DNA of 64,000 bases, from positions 80,942,003 through 81,006,002 of the forward strand of contig NC_134398.1 of NCBI RefSeq assembly GCF_050003625.1, written 5' to 3'. Below are positions 32,832 to 43,375 of the stretch, one piece after another. The DNA is from Haematobia irritans (taxonomy: Eukaryota; Arthropoda; Insecta; Diptera; Muscidae). The notes under the pieces are model-generated. The model saw only the letters and a list, made by a program, of their open reading frames with translations. It did not search any database and had not been told where the DNA came from. Numbering within the stretch: position 1 is the first letter of the stretch; each line of letters opens with the position of its first letter. The translations under genes were made by a program, and so were the position numbers.

Positions 32832-33410
32832 CAAAACTTATAGCTAATGAAAGATTTTTGCAATACCGGTTTCCCCTCTTATTGTATATTTACCAAACTA
32901 TTTTAATTGTATATCAAATCCCACCAAATTGTACAGATATTTACACAAAAATGCATTTCAGTTCGATTATTGGTTTAAGTATGGCGTGGTTAAGGACATA
33001 GATCCTACATTCAAGCAATTTAAAATCTTCCATATATGTTAATTGTTGGTGAAAGAAATCACTTGTTAGGATTCACCACGTGTACATACTTGTATGTTAC
33101 CCTATGAATTAATGTGATCCTAAATGACTTTTCTTTGGGCTTCTGAACAAAAGTTTTTCTTCAATTACTTCTTGATTTTGTTTTTCATCATTGGAATCCA
33201 TAAAACAGCGACATAATTAAAATAAACATTGTCTTTGCATCATCATCACTGCCCCTCCCCAGTCCCATCCCAACTTACACACATTCACAGTGGCAGGCAT
33301 ACAATCACATATGACAAAGAGAAGGAGCGCAGGAAATAAAAAATCTGTTTTGAATAGACCCGGAACCATCACTTAAGACATCCCATAGCTTACGTTGTAC
33401 AGCATGTAGA
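32832..33410. other. Nothing recognised
   Basis: No repeat relative, frame or motif is seen. Confidence 0.35.
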
Positions 33411-34745
33411 TTAAGTTAGGTTAAAGCAGCCCGAATAAGCTTCAGGCTCACTTAGACTATTCAGTCCATTGTGATACCACATTAACTTAAAGTGCCTATT
33501 ACATATGGGTACTTCTATTTTTAACCGCTGAATCTTCTCGATTATTTTCTTCTGTTGAACCAACAAGATTGTTCAAAAACATTAGCAGACTGCTATATGC
33601 CCCTAAAATTCGCCTACGCCTAACGCAAAATGCAGGACACTCACAAAAGAGGTTTTTAATTGATTCCTTTTCCTCCGCATCATGACAGCTCATATAGTAG
33701 TCATTAAACTTCGCGCCAGTAGTCATTAAACTTTTCAAAATCGCCTATCAGGCAGCGAACCGTTGTAGCAGATATCAGGAGTGATATCTGACGTCTTCAG
33801 AACATTAGCATATCTAGTGTGTGGTTTAAGTTTAAATTTGCCATCATAACATCATTCTCATGCAATAAGAGCTTACATGTAGCGTACCAGGTAGCATACC
33901 AACAGATTCTAGTTCCCCTGGAATACAGTAAGGGACAAAATTGTTCATGAAATACAAGTTTTTAAGAAAATGTTACAAAACTTTTTATTTTATTCATTTT
34001 AATATCAACTTTTCTAATTATTACTCTTACTGAATACAAAAATACAGAAGCTTAAAATAATTCTTTGGATATAACGTTTTAGCAGATATTAATACAAGGG
34101 CTTAATTTTGAACAATGATGACCCCTAGCGGAAAAGTCGTGTTTGATTTCTATCAGTATTTTGTGTGACCTCCGCGTACTTTCTTAACTGCTTTTATTCT
34201 TTTTGGCATAGTTTTTACGAGTTTATTTAGCACTTCTGGATCAATATTTACCCAGGCTTCAATAGATCGGACCCAAAGTAAATCAACAGTCTTAGGCGGA
34301 TGCTTTTTAGCAAAAATCTTTTTTTTTCCATTCTTTTTTGTTCGGTTATTGTTGGTTTTGTTCTTTAAACATTGTTGTTGGTTTTTATTGCAGCTTAAAA
34401 CCATACATTGACTATACTACATGCAAAAACGTTTGGAAAACGTGTACCGAAAACGTTTTTCTTTTGATAGAGTTTTTTGAATTGCTTCGAAAATTTTAAA
34501 CTTTTATCACCAAAAAAATTCGTTTGTTACAAAATTTTTATTTTTTCAATAAAAAAAGTTATTTTTGAAACAACAACTCGGCCCATTTCGTTTATATCAA
34601 ACACTGTTCTTTTCTGACTTTAGGTCTTTAATAAGACACATTTTACAGTTCAAAATTTAATATAGTACAATGTAATGTTGAACATTTTTTCGGAATCATC
34701 CGAACATATCTGGAATATATGTAAAAATAAAAAAACAAAAAAACT

Positions 34746-34824
34746 TTGGTCGAAGCAGGGATCGAACCCACGACCCTTGGCATGCAAGTCGGACGTAGCA
34801 ACCACTGCTCCACGGTGCCAAACT
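34746..34824 (-). repeat. tRNA-like module, class II (twin element T1)
   Basis: Minus strand: A-box-like TGGAGCAGTGG and B box GGGTTCGATCCC, both intact. The anticodon region reads CGACTTGCATGCCAAGG. No acceptor stem closes, so it is not a functional tRNA, but internal Pol III promoter elements look preserved. Confidence 0.65.
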
Positions 34825-34933
34825 AAATGTTTGTTTCTGTTAAATAAACTTTGTTTATTCGGTTCGTGGGCGCCGCAAGTTATGCTATATAAATATAACT
34901 TATATGGATAATTATCTATTGATGACCATAACA

Positions 34934-35010
34934 GGTACATAGCTCAGTGGATAGTGTGTTGGCTTACAAATTGCATGGTCCACGGTTCGATTCTCCGTCC
35001 AGGCGAAGGG
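34934..35010 (+). repeat. tRNA-like module, class I (twin element T1)
   Basis: The best-preserved class I copy: A box TAGCTCAGTGG and B box GGTTCGATTCT, with GGCTTACAAATTGC between. The acceptor ends do not pair. Confidence 0.65.
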
Positions 35011-36260
35011 TAAAATAAAATTTAAAAATTTATAAATTCGTATAATTTCTTCTACATTGTTGGTATTACAGGAAAAGATGTTAAGAACTAAAAAAACCTC
35101 GTGGATGTGAGAAAGATGAGAGGGAAAATGCAATTAGCAAGAAAGCAATGTTTTTATTTTGAATTAGTCTTTATGAAATTGTTTTTACATCCTGGAAAAG
35201 AATAAACGTTTATCACAAAAAGTATATAATTTTCTTCCAAATACACTTCCTTACAGCGAAAAGCAAGTGAGAAACGAACTTTGTTTGTCTAAAATTTCGT
35301 TTGGGAGGAAAGAATTTTTTTTTGCGTGTACAAGTGTAGCTTAACCGACAAGGAAAAGTGTACAAGTGTAGCTTAAAAGTGTACAAGTGTAGCTTAACCA
35401 ACAGGCTTTGCCCAAATAAAAAACAACAACAATGCTTAAAAATATTTCTTTTTAAAATGGGCCAAAGATGTTCGATTGGGTTTAAATCGGGCGATTGAGG
35501 AGGCCAATATAAAGGCTTGATACCATTTTCTTCGAACGACTTTTTAGTCTTTTTCGCAGTATGCTTAGGATCATTATCCTGCACAAAGGTGTCGTTTTGT
35601 CCTGGTTCCAAGCCAAATATGTCCATACTTAGAAGATATGAGTCTTCAAGAACGGTGCACACATTTTACCTTTTATTCGGCGAAGTACTCCAAGTTGGTT
35701 TCCACGAAAACAGCCCCAAGCCATTAATGAGCGCCTCCAAATTTTAATGTTTGGCAAATATTTCGCTCTTTAACTCCAACGCTTTAATCTACCCATGTCA
35801 ACTGTCGTCCATCAGAGTCGATTGATTTTTGTTTCATCTGACCAAGTTACCCGCATCCAATCGTCTATTGTGAAGTTTTCGTATTTTTTTGCAAAGGCTT
35901 TTTTCGGTTTTTGTCGGTCAAAAGCGGCTTTAAGGAATATTGAATGACCCTTCGATGTCTAGAAACGCTACGATTGTGTATTCATCGACAGATAGTGAGC
36001 TTTCACTAAAGCTGACTACTTCATGTAATGCGGTCGCAGTAGACCTGCCCTTCGAGTATGCATGCGGTCGCTTCGAGAGCACACTTGAATCGACGCTAGT
36101 TCTAAGATAAATATCTATCATCCTCTCCAGGGTCTTAAGTAGGAATGCGGATAATCTGATTGGTCGGAAATCCTTCGCACTCGAGTGAGAGGCTTTTGCA
36201 GCGTTTGTTTCCCTCCACCTTCCTGGAATATATGCTAAGTTGATACAATCTGTATATATC

Positions 36261-36479
36261 GCCGACTATCAGGGGATAATTCAATCACTTTTAATCATGT
36301 AGAAGTCATTTAAGAAGCGTCTAGCCAAAATTTCGGGTCGCCACGACCACTCGTTTAGGCGGTAGAGAATTTTGCCTGCGGGCAACTTTGGGCAATTGTG
36401 GCTATAAAATAGTTTGTTTTGTAATGATCTACGTATTACGTTTTTTTTTTGTTTGGATTTTTTTAAGTTTGTTGTTATT
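36261..36479. other. Nothing certain
   Basis: May include degraded upstream LINE A sequence, but no motif can be read with confidence. Confidence 0.3.
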
Positions 36480-37140
36480 TTTACAGTAAATATATACTTG
36501 GATGCGTGTGTGAGTGATATTTCACTCGCGCTCAGGTACATTCACGAAAGAATATTTGTAATCACGCACGCCATGTGGGTAGGAATACACGCTCACGCAA
36601 ATTCACGAAATGAAAAGTCATACTCGAGCACGCTCACGCCCGAACAACGTTTATGACTCACGATTTACGACAATTTTCGTAATTCACGACAAATCTCGTG
36701 ATTCACGAATATTTTCGGAAAACGACAATTTTCGTGGCTCAATAAAATTCTCGTAATTCATGAAATTTCTCGTGACTCACGCTATTGAAATCTTAAGCAT
36801 GATTAAATAGGTGAGGGTGATTAATATCGGTGAGCTTGAAATTAATCGTGAACGTTAATTTGTTGTGGTGTGATTTTTTTTGTGTCTCTGTTTTACCGTG
36901 AGAGTGAATTTTATCGTGAACGTATATTTTATCGTAAACATGAATTTTATCGTGAACGTGAATTTTACCGTGAGCGTGAAATTCACGTTCACTATGAATT
37001 TTCATCGTGAGCATGATTTTCGAGAAATTTTACTCACTCACAATCACGAACACAATTTGATTTTTACTCACGCACCACACATTTTTGTTTAGTCCCGTTT
37101 ACGCACATTCACGAGATTTAGTTTAAATTTCATTCACGAC
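36480..37140. repeat. TCACG/CGTGA minisatellite region
   Basis: Dense TCACG words up to about 36790, then CGTGA words in degenerate ~18-bp units (GTGAATTTTATCGTGAAC, 36895-37015), then TCACG again to 37115. The strand switch allows large hairpins. A relative is at 45015-45165. The His/Lys-rich minus frame 37014-36793 is a translation of the repeat. Confidence 0.75.
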
Positions 37141-37149
37141 TTTGGAAGA

Positions 37150-39238
37150 TTTCAAACGATCTTTGGAAGACTGTTTGCCTCAGTCTATACAATCTAGTCA
37201 ATACAAGCAAGTCGAAAATAATGGTGTTTAGAAATGGTGGAAGGCTGTCGCAGAGTGATAAATGGTACTAAAACGCTGGAAGAGCTGGAAGTGGTCTATG
37301 ATTATAAATATCTTGGGGTGGTATTAACTCCAAGGATGACGTTCACGAAACACATTCAAACACGGAATGCGGTTGCCAAAAGTGCTATTAATGCCACTTG
37401 GAAAAACTTCTTGAAAAGAAACGACATAACACTTAAACAAAAATATAGCTTATATATGTCAGTGAGCAGATCTGTTCCAACGTATGCTGGCCAAATTTGG
37501 GGATATGGACATTTCGAATCAGTTGATGAACTACAACGCTTCTTTCTAAAATTAGTACTTAATTTGCCCGAAACCACACCAAATTATGCACTTTACATAG
37601 AAACTGGTCTAGAACAAAGCCATTTATATACATTTCAACTTCATATGAGCTACGTACTAAAAACACTTTTCATGTATTCGAGGGATAGATTACCACACAC
37701 CCAGAGAAGGAATATGATCAACTCAAACATGTTTTAAGAGCAAAATATAATTTTTGGGTGGTGACCATGTAACATGGTTTTCACAACCATGTTATTTTCT
37801 CGGAAATCATGTACCTGATTTCGGCAATCAGGTTATATTTGACGAGAAAACAACATTTTAGTGACAAACATGTTACATGGTCACCATACAAAAATAACAT
37901 TTTGCTCTTGAAACATGTTTGAGGTGATCATATTCCTTCTCTGGGTGCACCAACTAACTTTAATAACAATTAGAAAAAAATTTCCTGGGTTAAATATATA
38001 ATGGGAAAAATAAACGAGCTGGGTGTGCAGCCATTGGGGGAGGATATGACGCAAGAAGAATGGTCTGGTATGGTCAACATATTGGTGGATAAAATATCAC
38101 GGGCTAACAAGGAACAATCGTTACAAAAAGCACTACAGAGTCAGTCCAGATACTACGAGTACAAAAATCTTGATTTATCAAGGGGAACTTTATATTTAAA
38201 CTCAAAATTTAATGTGAAACAGATTAGGTGGATATTCAAAGCACGTGTAGATCTAATTTACCTAAATGCCAACCTGAAAATTCTAAATCTGAGTGACACA
38301 GACCGATGTATTTTATGTAACTTAGGTAAGAAGGAGACAATATACCACTTCCTAGGAATATGTCCCATATTAGGAAGCCATCGATTACAGGTTTTTAACA
38401 AACTGGCATTGACTGAGACTGAAGTTGCCGACATTTTGGATGGAAGAGAGATAGATGATTGGCCCAAACTTATAAAATATATAACAAGTGCATTTCAATA
38501 CCGCAAGTTAACCATTTCGCTACCGATGTCCACTTAGAAGGACATTCGAAAAAGAAACCAAATTCTATTTTCCCACTTAGTTTCGATTTATTTCTCGATG
38601 TTATTTTAAAGTATAGGCTTTAATCTAAATAAGCTATAAATATTTTCCATATTGGTGAGCACTAAAATAAATTTTTATAAACTTCTTTAACAATAAACGA
38701 AAAATACGAAATTTTGAGACAATTTTTCTACTGTATGTTTCTAGTAAATGTACATTTATACAAAAACTATAGCTGATACTCTTTCGGGTTCTTTTTTGTA
38801 TTTTTTCTCCCACTTTGGAAGATATTGTTGGCCAAATAGCGCTCATTTTCGTAAGGCCATTCGGTCGCAATTCAAGAATCAAGTTTTCAGAACAAGCTGA
38901 TATAGCTCTTGAAGTATTTGAGGTAAGTTCTCCAAATGACAATTTTTGTTCTACATGCTGTTAGTATAAGTAAAAACAGAAGAAAAATTAAAGCTTTTAA
39001 CATAAGGTTTATTTCGGTAGTGAAAGGGTTAATAATTACTGAATATGTTTAAAAATTAATTTAAAATAATATGAATAAATCCCTTAAAATCAATAAATAT
39101 GTATATATATATGTATAAACCGGCTGACGACATATTGTCATAGGCGTATATCTTTGTATCAATTGCTAGCAAATTTTTTCGAATAACTTATAAACATTTA
39201 TAATTGAAATAAAGATACCACTACTACTACTACTACTC
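37150..39238 (+). pseudogene. LINE B, ORF2 C-terminal part, interrupted
   Basis: 37180-37697 reads KSKIMVFRNGGRLS, then after a frameshift EELEVVYDYKYLGVVLTPRM and TFTKHI, with YAGQIWGYGHFESVDELQRF: the end of reverse transcriptase and its downstream region. A 250-bp MITE interrupts. 38001-38537 continues (GRLYLN-like and KQIRWIFKARVDLIYLNANL segments, and a CCHC-type knuckle CILCNLGKKETIYHFLGICP near 38310-38370). The 5' part is missing. The AATAAAGATACC and (ACT)n tract at 39206-39236 may be its 3' tail; 38634-39100 is not recognised and might be another insertion. The clade is not assigned; it differs from LINEs A and C. Confidence 0.7.
37698..37947. mobile_element. Palindromic MITE in LINE B
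   Basis: The ends CACCCAGAGAAGGAATATGA and TCATATTCCTTCTCTGGGTG are complementary, continuing with CTCAAACATGTTT and AGAGCAAAAT for roughly 50 bp. The middle repeats GACCATGT/ACATGGT words. CA flanks both sides. A lone right arm is at 51493-51537; related words occur in 57623-58768. Confidence 0.85.
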
Positions 39239-39295
39239 CGCTATTAAAAACACGTCCGTTCAGTTCGACGGTTGAAAGCAGAATTGACCTTAGTC

Positions 39296-39449
39296 AATTC
39301 AAATCACTTGACTATAAGGACAACACGACTCCATTGAAAAGTTTATCGAATTCGTGACAAGGAAACAAATTTGATATCAGACATATGCGTCTTCTATGCT
39401 AAGCAAAATTCTGATTCGTATTTCAAGGAATATTTTTTTTTCTGTGTAC
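39296..39449 (+). mobile_element. Fragment of the 414-bp TIR MITE
   Basis: Matches the right half of 19799-20212 (GACTATAAGGACAACACGAC, ATGCGTCTTCTATGCTAAGC) up to the TTTTTTTTTCTGTGTA end. Confidence 0.65.
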
Positions 39450-39603
39450 TGACAAATTGAATTTTGATTTTTATACCCTCCACCATAGGATGGGGGTATA
39501 TTAACTTTGTCATTCCGTTTGTAACACATCGAAATATTGCTCTAAGACCCCATAAAGTATATATATTCTGGGTCGTGGTGAAATTCTGAGTCGATCTAAG
39601 CAT

Positions 39604-39670
39604 GTCCGTCCGTCCGTCCGTCTGTCCGTCCGTCCGTCTGTCCGGCTGTCCGGCTGTCCGTCCGTCTGTG
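39604..39670 (+). repeat. (GTCY)n microsatellite in HINE C
   Basis: GTCC and GTCT tetramers with a few GGCT interruptions. This is the longest such tract in the window, and it is the hallmark of dipteran mini-me/DINE-type elements. Confidence 0.85.
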
Positions 39671-39779
39671 GAAATCACGCTAACTTCCGAACGAAACAAG
39701 CTATCGACTTGAAACTTGGCACAAGTAGTTGTTATTGATGTAGGTCGGATGGTAATGAAAATGGGCCATATCGGACCAC

Positions 39780-40700
39780 GTTTACGTATAGCCCCCATAT
39801 AAACCGATCCACAAATTTGGCTTAGGGAGCCTCCCGGAGCAGCAAAATTCATCCGTTCCGGTTGAAATTTGGTACGTGGTCTTAGTATACGGTCTCTAAC
39901 AACCATGCAAAAATTGGTCCATATCGGTCCATAATTATATATAGCCCCCATATAAACCGATCCCCAGATTTGACCTCCGGAGCCTCTTGGAGGGGCAAAA
40001 TTCATCCGATCCGATTGAAATTTGGTACCTGATGTTAGTATATGGTCTCTAACAACCATGCAAAAATTGGTCCATATCGGTCCATAATTATATATAGCCC
40101 CCATATAAACCGATCCCCAGATTTGACCTCCGGAGACTTTTGGAGGGGCAAAATTCATCCGATACGGTTGAAATTTGGTACCTGATGTTAGTATACGGCC
40201 TCCAACAACCATGCAAAAATTGGTCCATATCGGTCCATAATTATTTATAGCCCCCATATAAACCGATCCCCAGATTTGACCTCCGGAGCCTCTTGGAGGG
40301 GCAAAATTCATCCGATCCGGTTGAAATTTGGTACCTGATGTTAGTTTACGGCCTCTAATAACCATGCAAAAATTGGTCCATATCGGTCCATAATTATATA
40401 TAGCCCCCATATAAACCGATCCCCAGATTTGACCTCCGGAGCCTCTTGGAAGAGCAAAATTCATCCGATCCAGTTGAAATTTGGTACATGGTGTTAGTAT
40501 ATGGTCTCTAACAACCATGCAAAAATTGGTCCATATCGGTCCATAATTATATATAGTTCCCATATAAACCGTCCCCAGATTTGACGTCCGGAACCTCTTG
40601 GAGGAGTAAAAGTCATACGATACGGTTGAAATTTGGTACATTTTGTCAATATATGGCCTCTAACAGCCATGTAAAAATTGGTCCATATCGGTCTTTAGTT
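39780..40700 (-). repeat. 153-bp tandem array in HINE C (six landmarks)
   Basis: CATATAAACCG occurs at 39796, 39949, 40102, 40255, 40408 and 40561: five intervals of exactly 153. Confidence 0.9.
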
Positions 40701-41696
40701 ATATATAGCCGATGACTTATTACACAAAAATTGGTCCATATCGCCAAAAATAATCTACCAAAACTTTTTTTCCATAGAAAATTTTGTCAAATTTTATTAC
40801 TATAGAAAGTTTTGTCAAAATTTCATTTCTATAGAAAGTTTTGTCAAAAGTTTATTTCTATACAAATGTTTGTCAAAATTTTATTTCCATAGAAAATTTT
40901 GTAAAATTTTATTTCTATAGAAAATTTTGTAATCTACCAAAACTTTATTTCCATAGAAAATTTTGTCAAATTTTATTACTATAGAAAGTTTTGTTAAAAT
41001 TTCATTTCTATAGAAAGTTTTGTCAAAAGTTTATTTCTATAGAAATGTTTGTCAAAATTTTATTTCTATAGAAAATTTTGTAAAAAATTTATTTCTGTAG
41101 AAAATTTTGTCAACATTTTATTTCTATACAAAATTTTGTCAAAATTTTATTTCTATACAAAATTTTGTCAACATTATATTTCTATAGAAATTTTTGTCAA
41201 AATTGTATTGCTATAGAAAATTTTGTCAACATTTTACTTCCATAGAAAATTTTGTCAACATTTTATTTCTATAGAAAATTTTGTCAAGTTTTTATTTCTA
41301 TAGAAAAATTTGTCAAATTTTTATTTCTATAGAAAATTTTGTCAAAATTGTATTTCTATAGAAAATTTTGTCAAGGTTTCATTTCTATTGAAAATTTTGT
41401 CAACATTTTATTTCTATAGAAAATTTTGTCAAACTAGATTATATACGTATTTAATCGGCCTTTTTTTGTTTAATATATACCCCGTATGTGCTAACTTACA
41501 ATTTAGAAGACAGTGTTAAAAAGTTTTAAGATACCTTGCCATCGGCAAGTGTTATCGCAACCCAAGTAATTCGATTGTGGATGACAGCCTTTAGTAGAAG
41601 TTCCTACGCAATCCATGGTGGAGGGTACATAAGATTCGGCCTGGCCGAACTTACGGCCGTATATACTTGTTTTTATTGAAGTATTTTACCACCATA

Positions 41697-41916
41697 AGCT
41701 GAGTACTATGTTCAGTTTTCAAGCTGAAAACCAGCTTTTTTCACGGTTACTTTTCTTAATTAATTAATTTAGAAATATAAAATGATTATCAATCAATTCA
41801 TTGGATCTTTTCCATCCATTATTTGATAAGACTTGATAAAAATATAATTGTCTTCATAAATATTTTTGTACTTTTAATTTAGTGTTTTGGTGAAAAAACC
41901 GAACATAGTACTCACC
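41697..41916. mobile_element. MITE family M1, copy 3 (variant)
   Basis: AGCTGAGTACTATGTTC at the left pairs with GAACATAGTACTCACCT at the right. It starts 27 bp after HINE C, as MITE copy 1 ends 35 bp before HINE A. Confidence 0.65.
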
Positions 41917-41929
41917 TATAGGAGGGGAA

Positions 41930-42240
41930 ATATTGGACTGAAAATCCATAAAGTATATAAATTCTAGCCACCGGTGAAATTCTGAGTCAATCAGGCCATG
42001 TCCGTCCATGTGTCGGTCTGTTGAAATCACGCCAACTTTCGAATGATTTGAGATATTTGGTTCAACTTAGAAAACTAACATCAACAGAATTGACTTCTGT
42101 AGCTTACTGACGATTTATTCTTAACCCGATCTGCCTGAAATTCTATAACTAATGTCGGTATTCAACCTCAACTACACACGAATTGATCCATATCGTTTCA
42201 TAATAAAATACAGCCTTCATATAGACAAAGGTTAATATTG
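41930..42240 (-). mobile_element. Decayed HINE relic
   Basis: Blocks of HINE C appear in the same order with many changes: CCATAAAGTATATAAATTCT, GGTGAAATTCTGAGTCAATC, CCATGTCCGTCC, GAAATCACGCCAACTT and TTGATCCATATCG. An old copy without ends. Confidence 0.6.
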
Positions 42241-43019
42241 GTCTCTAATTGGTTAGTAGAATTTGGTACTAAATACGCGGTCAAGGCCTCAGTAAACCGT
42301 TTGTTACTAATAAATGAGCCCTTTAAATATATAATGCCAACGACAAGCCTCTCTATTTGTCTGTTGCTTTTGTGCAAAGGGAACGAGACAAAATAACATA
42401 AAGCAACAACAATCTTCCTTGATGTCTTCTAAATGCGTAATGTGCATTTCATGTTCAGAGCGATATTCATGCAACAAGTAATGCAACAATTCAAAACTTC
42501 TTACATGACAATGGAAAAATGTCAAATGGAAGAAAAGCCTTCAATTAGCGGTTTTCCTTGTGGAAATACATTCTTAATCTCCATCTGAAACATGCGTTAT
42601 GCACTGCTCCCAGAATGTACGTGACATTTCCTAAATCATATTTCGTTAGATTTTTTTGTACTCATAACTCTTGCAACCGAAGTTGGCTTTTGATGGACAT
42701 GCATTTGATGCACTCTCGTTACAATGGTGACTAGTGTGGATGCAATACATGCAAATTTGTCCTAGTCGCAAATACCGATTAAATTGTTGACGTTTTATTA
42801 CAAAGTTCCACAACGGCACATGCCAAAGCATCACTCAATGAACGAAGGTATGAACTGCGTAGAGTTCTTGTTTGAGATTTCAATTGGTCTAAAGTGGCCT
42901 TAACAAATGCATTCAATTTGTCATGCACGCAACCAAAAAGGAATGTAAACATTTCATGTAAATCGCCCGTAGCATTGAGATACCTTGCCATTACTGAGGA
43001 CAACGTTAAATACACATAG
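42241..43019. other. Nothing recognised
   Basis: Two minus frames (43015-42779, 78 aa; 42834-42646, 62 aa) have protein-like composition with balanced residues, but no motif I know and no clear splice links. They could be a host exon or chance; I make no call. Confidence 0.25.
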
Positions 43020-43099
43020 AGAAAAAATCATTTGCATATATTTTTACAAAGAAAAACATTTAATTCATTTTCGTTTTTAATTCATACATACAAAAAATT

Positions 43100-43375
43100 A
43101 TCACCAACATTTTTTCAATTAAACACTTAATTGAATTTGGAAACGGATTCAATTAGTGTGTTATTTGATTAAATTAATTATTTAATCAAATCCGAATAAA
43201 ATCCAATTAAAGACATGATTGATATTTGTTACGTTTCCAATTAAAATATTAATTGATTCAATCAATTCGGAAATAATTTTCAATTATAAACGTGATTGAA
43301 AATTGTTCCGTTTCCAATGAAGCATGTGAGTGATTCAATCACCTTTGTAATTGAAATTGAATAGTTTTCAGCTAT
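43100..43375. repeat. CAATTAA/TTAATTG palindromic-word array
   Basis: Repeated TTGATTCAATCA, CAATTAA and TTCAATTA words, with a near-perfect palindrome around ATTTGATTAAATTAATTATT at 43163. A smaller relative is at 51710-51800. Confidence 0.6.

Larger units (their letters stand above)
34420..35338. mobile_element. Twin-tRNA-like TIR element, copy T1
   Basis: The ends CATGCAAAAACG and TTTTTTTTTGCGTG are inverted, with TA on both sides (34418-34419, 35339-35340). Inside are two tRNA-like modules that point away from each other: class II minus at 34746-34824 and class I plus at 34934-35010, about 110 bp apart. The arms are AT-rich. No protein is encoded. The TIR and TA duplication suggest a DNA transposon that has picked up, or evolved from, Pol III-type sequences. 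Confidence 0.75.
34330..35450. repeat. Repeat Y interrupting the Tc1 relic (carries the twin element)
   Basis: The insertion splits the Tc1 frame between LKRNIF and AKKHPPK. Its edges, AACAATGTTTAAAGAACAAA (minus, near 34360) and CAACAACAATGCTTAAA near 35430, with repeated TACAAGTGTAGCTTAA at 35329-35400, also occur at 17105-17170. The twin-tRNA-like element sits inside. Confidence 0.55.
33926..35935 (-). pseudogene. Tc1-like transposase relic, split by another element
   Basis: Tc1 transposases cut and paste their element at TA. The minus strand shows FAKKYENFTIDDWMRVTWSD and ETKINRL (first catalytic Asp, near 35850), DTFVQDNDPKHTAKKTKKSF (second Asp) and WPPQSPDLNPIEHLWPILKR (catalytic Glu, near 35475). 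After the insertion come AKKHPPK, RSIEAWVNIDPEVLNKLV, MPKRI and the family's usual end GGHTKY at 34153. There are 34 residues between the second Asp and the Glu, as in DD34E Tc1. The right end CAGTAAGGGACAAAATTGTT with TA is at 33924-33945. The N-terminal DNA-binding part is absent, and frameshifts lie between 35660 and 35850. Inactive. Confidence 0.85.
33411..36260 (-). pseudogene. LINE A, third copy (minus), interrupted by Tc1
   Basis: Reading the minus strand from 36260: RT motifs YIPGRWRE, KDFRPIRLSAFLLKTLERMI, HAYSKGRSTATALHEVVSFS and AFLDIEGSFN to about 35941; then the Tc1 element; then, from 33925, the GELESVG stretch that follows RNase H, CHDAEEKESIKN and CECPAFCVRRRR (33738-33590), and the shared 3' tail at 33490-33411. 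Everything between the RT palm and the end of RNase H is missing, together with the Tc1 N-terminus, so one deletion probably removed both. Confidence 0.75.
39472..41670 (-). mobile_element. Helentron-like element (HINE), copy C
   Basis: Complete and inverted relative to A. It runs from TATACCCTCCACCAT (39472) through a GTCC/GTCT microsatellite, 153-bp units and a long 29-bp array (about 40766-41440) to the GGCCGTATATACTTGT end at 41670, with the GGCCG hairpin 12 bases inside. In Helentron convention this is the forward orientation: hairpin near the 3' end, T-rich target. A 415-codon minus frame (40641-39394) runs through the repeats and past the element's border, so it is not a gene. Confidence 0.65.

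Noticed and set aside
34934..35010. Functional tRNA gene
   Set aside because: A and B boxes are good, but the acceptor and anticodon arms do not pair as a tRNA, and many diverged copies sit inside repeats.
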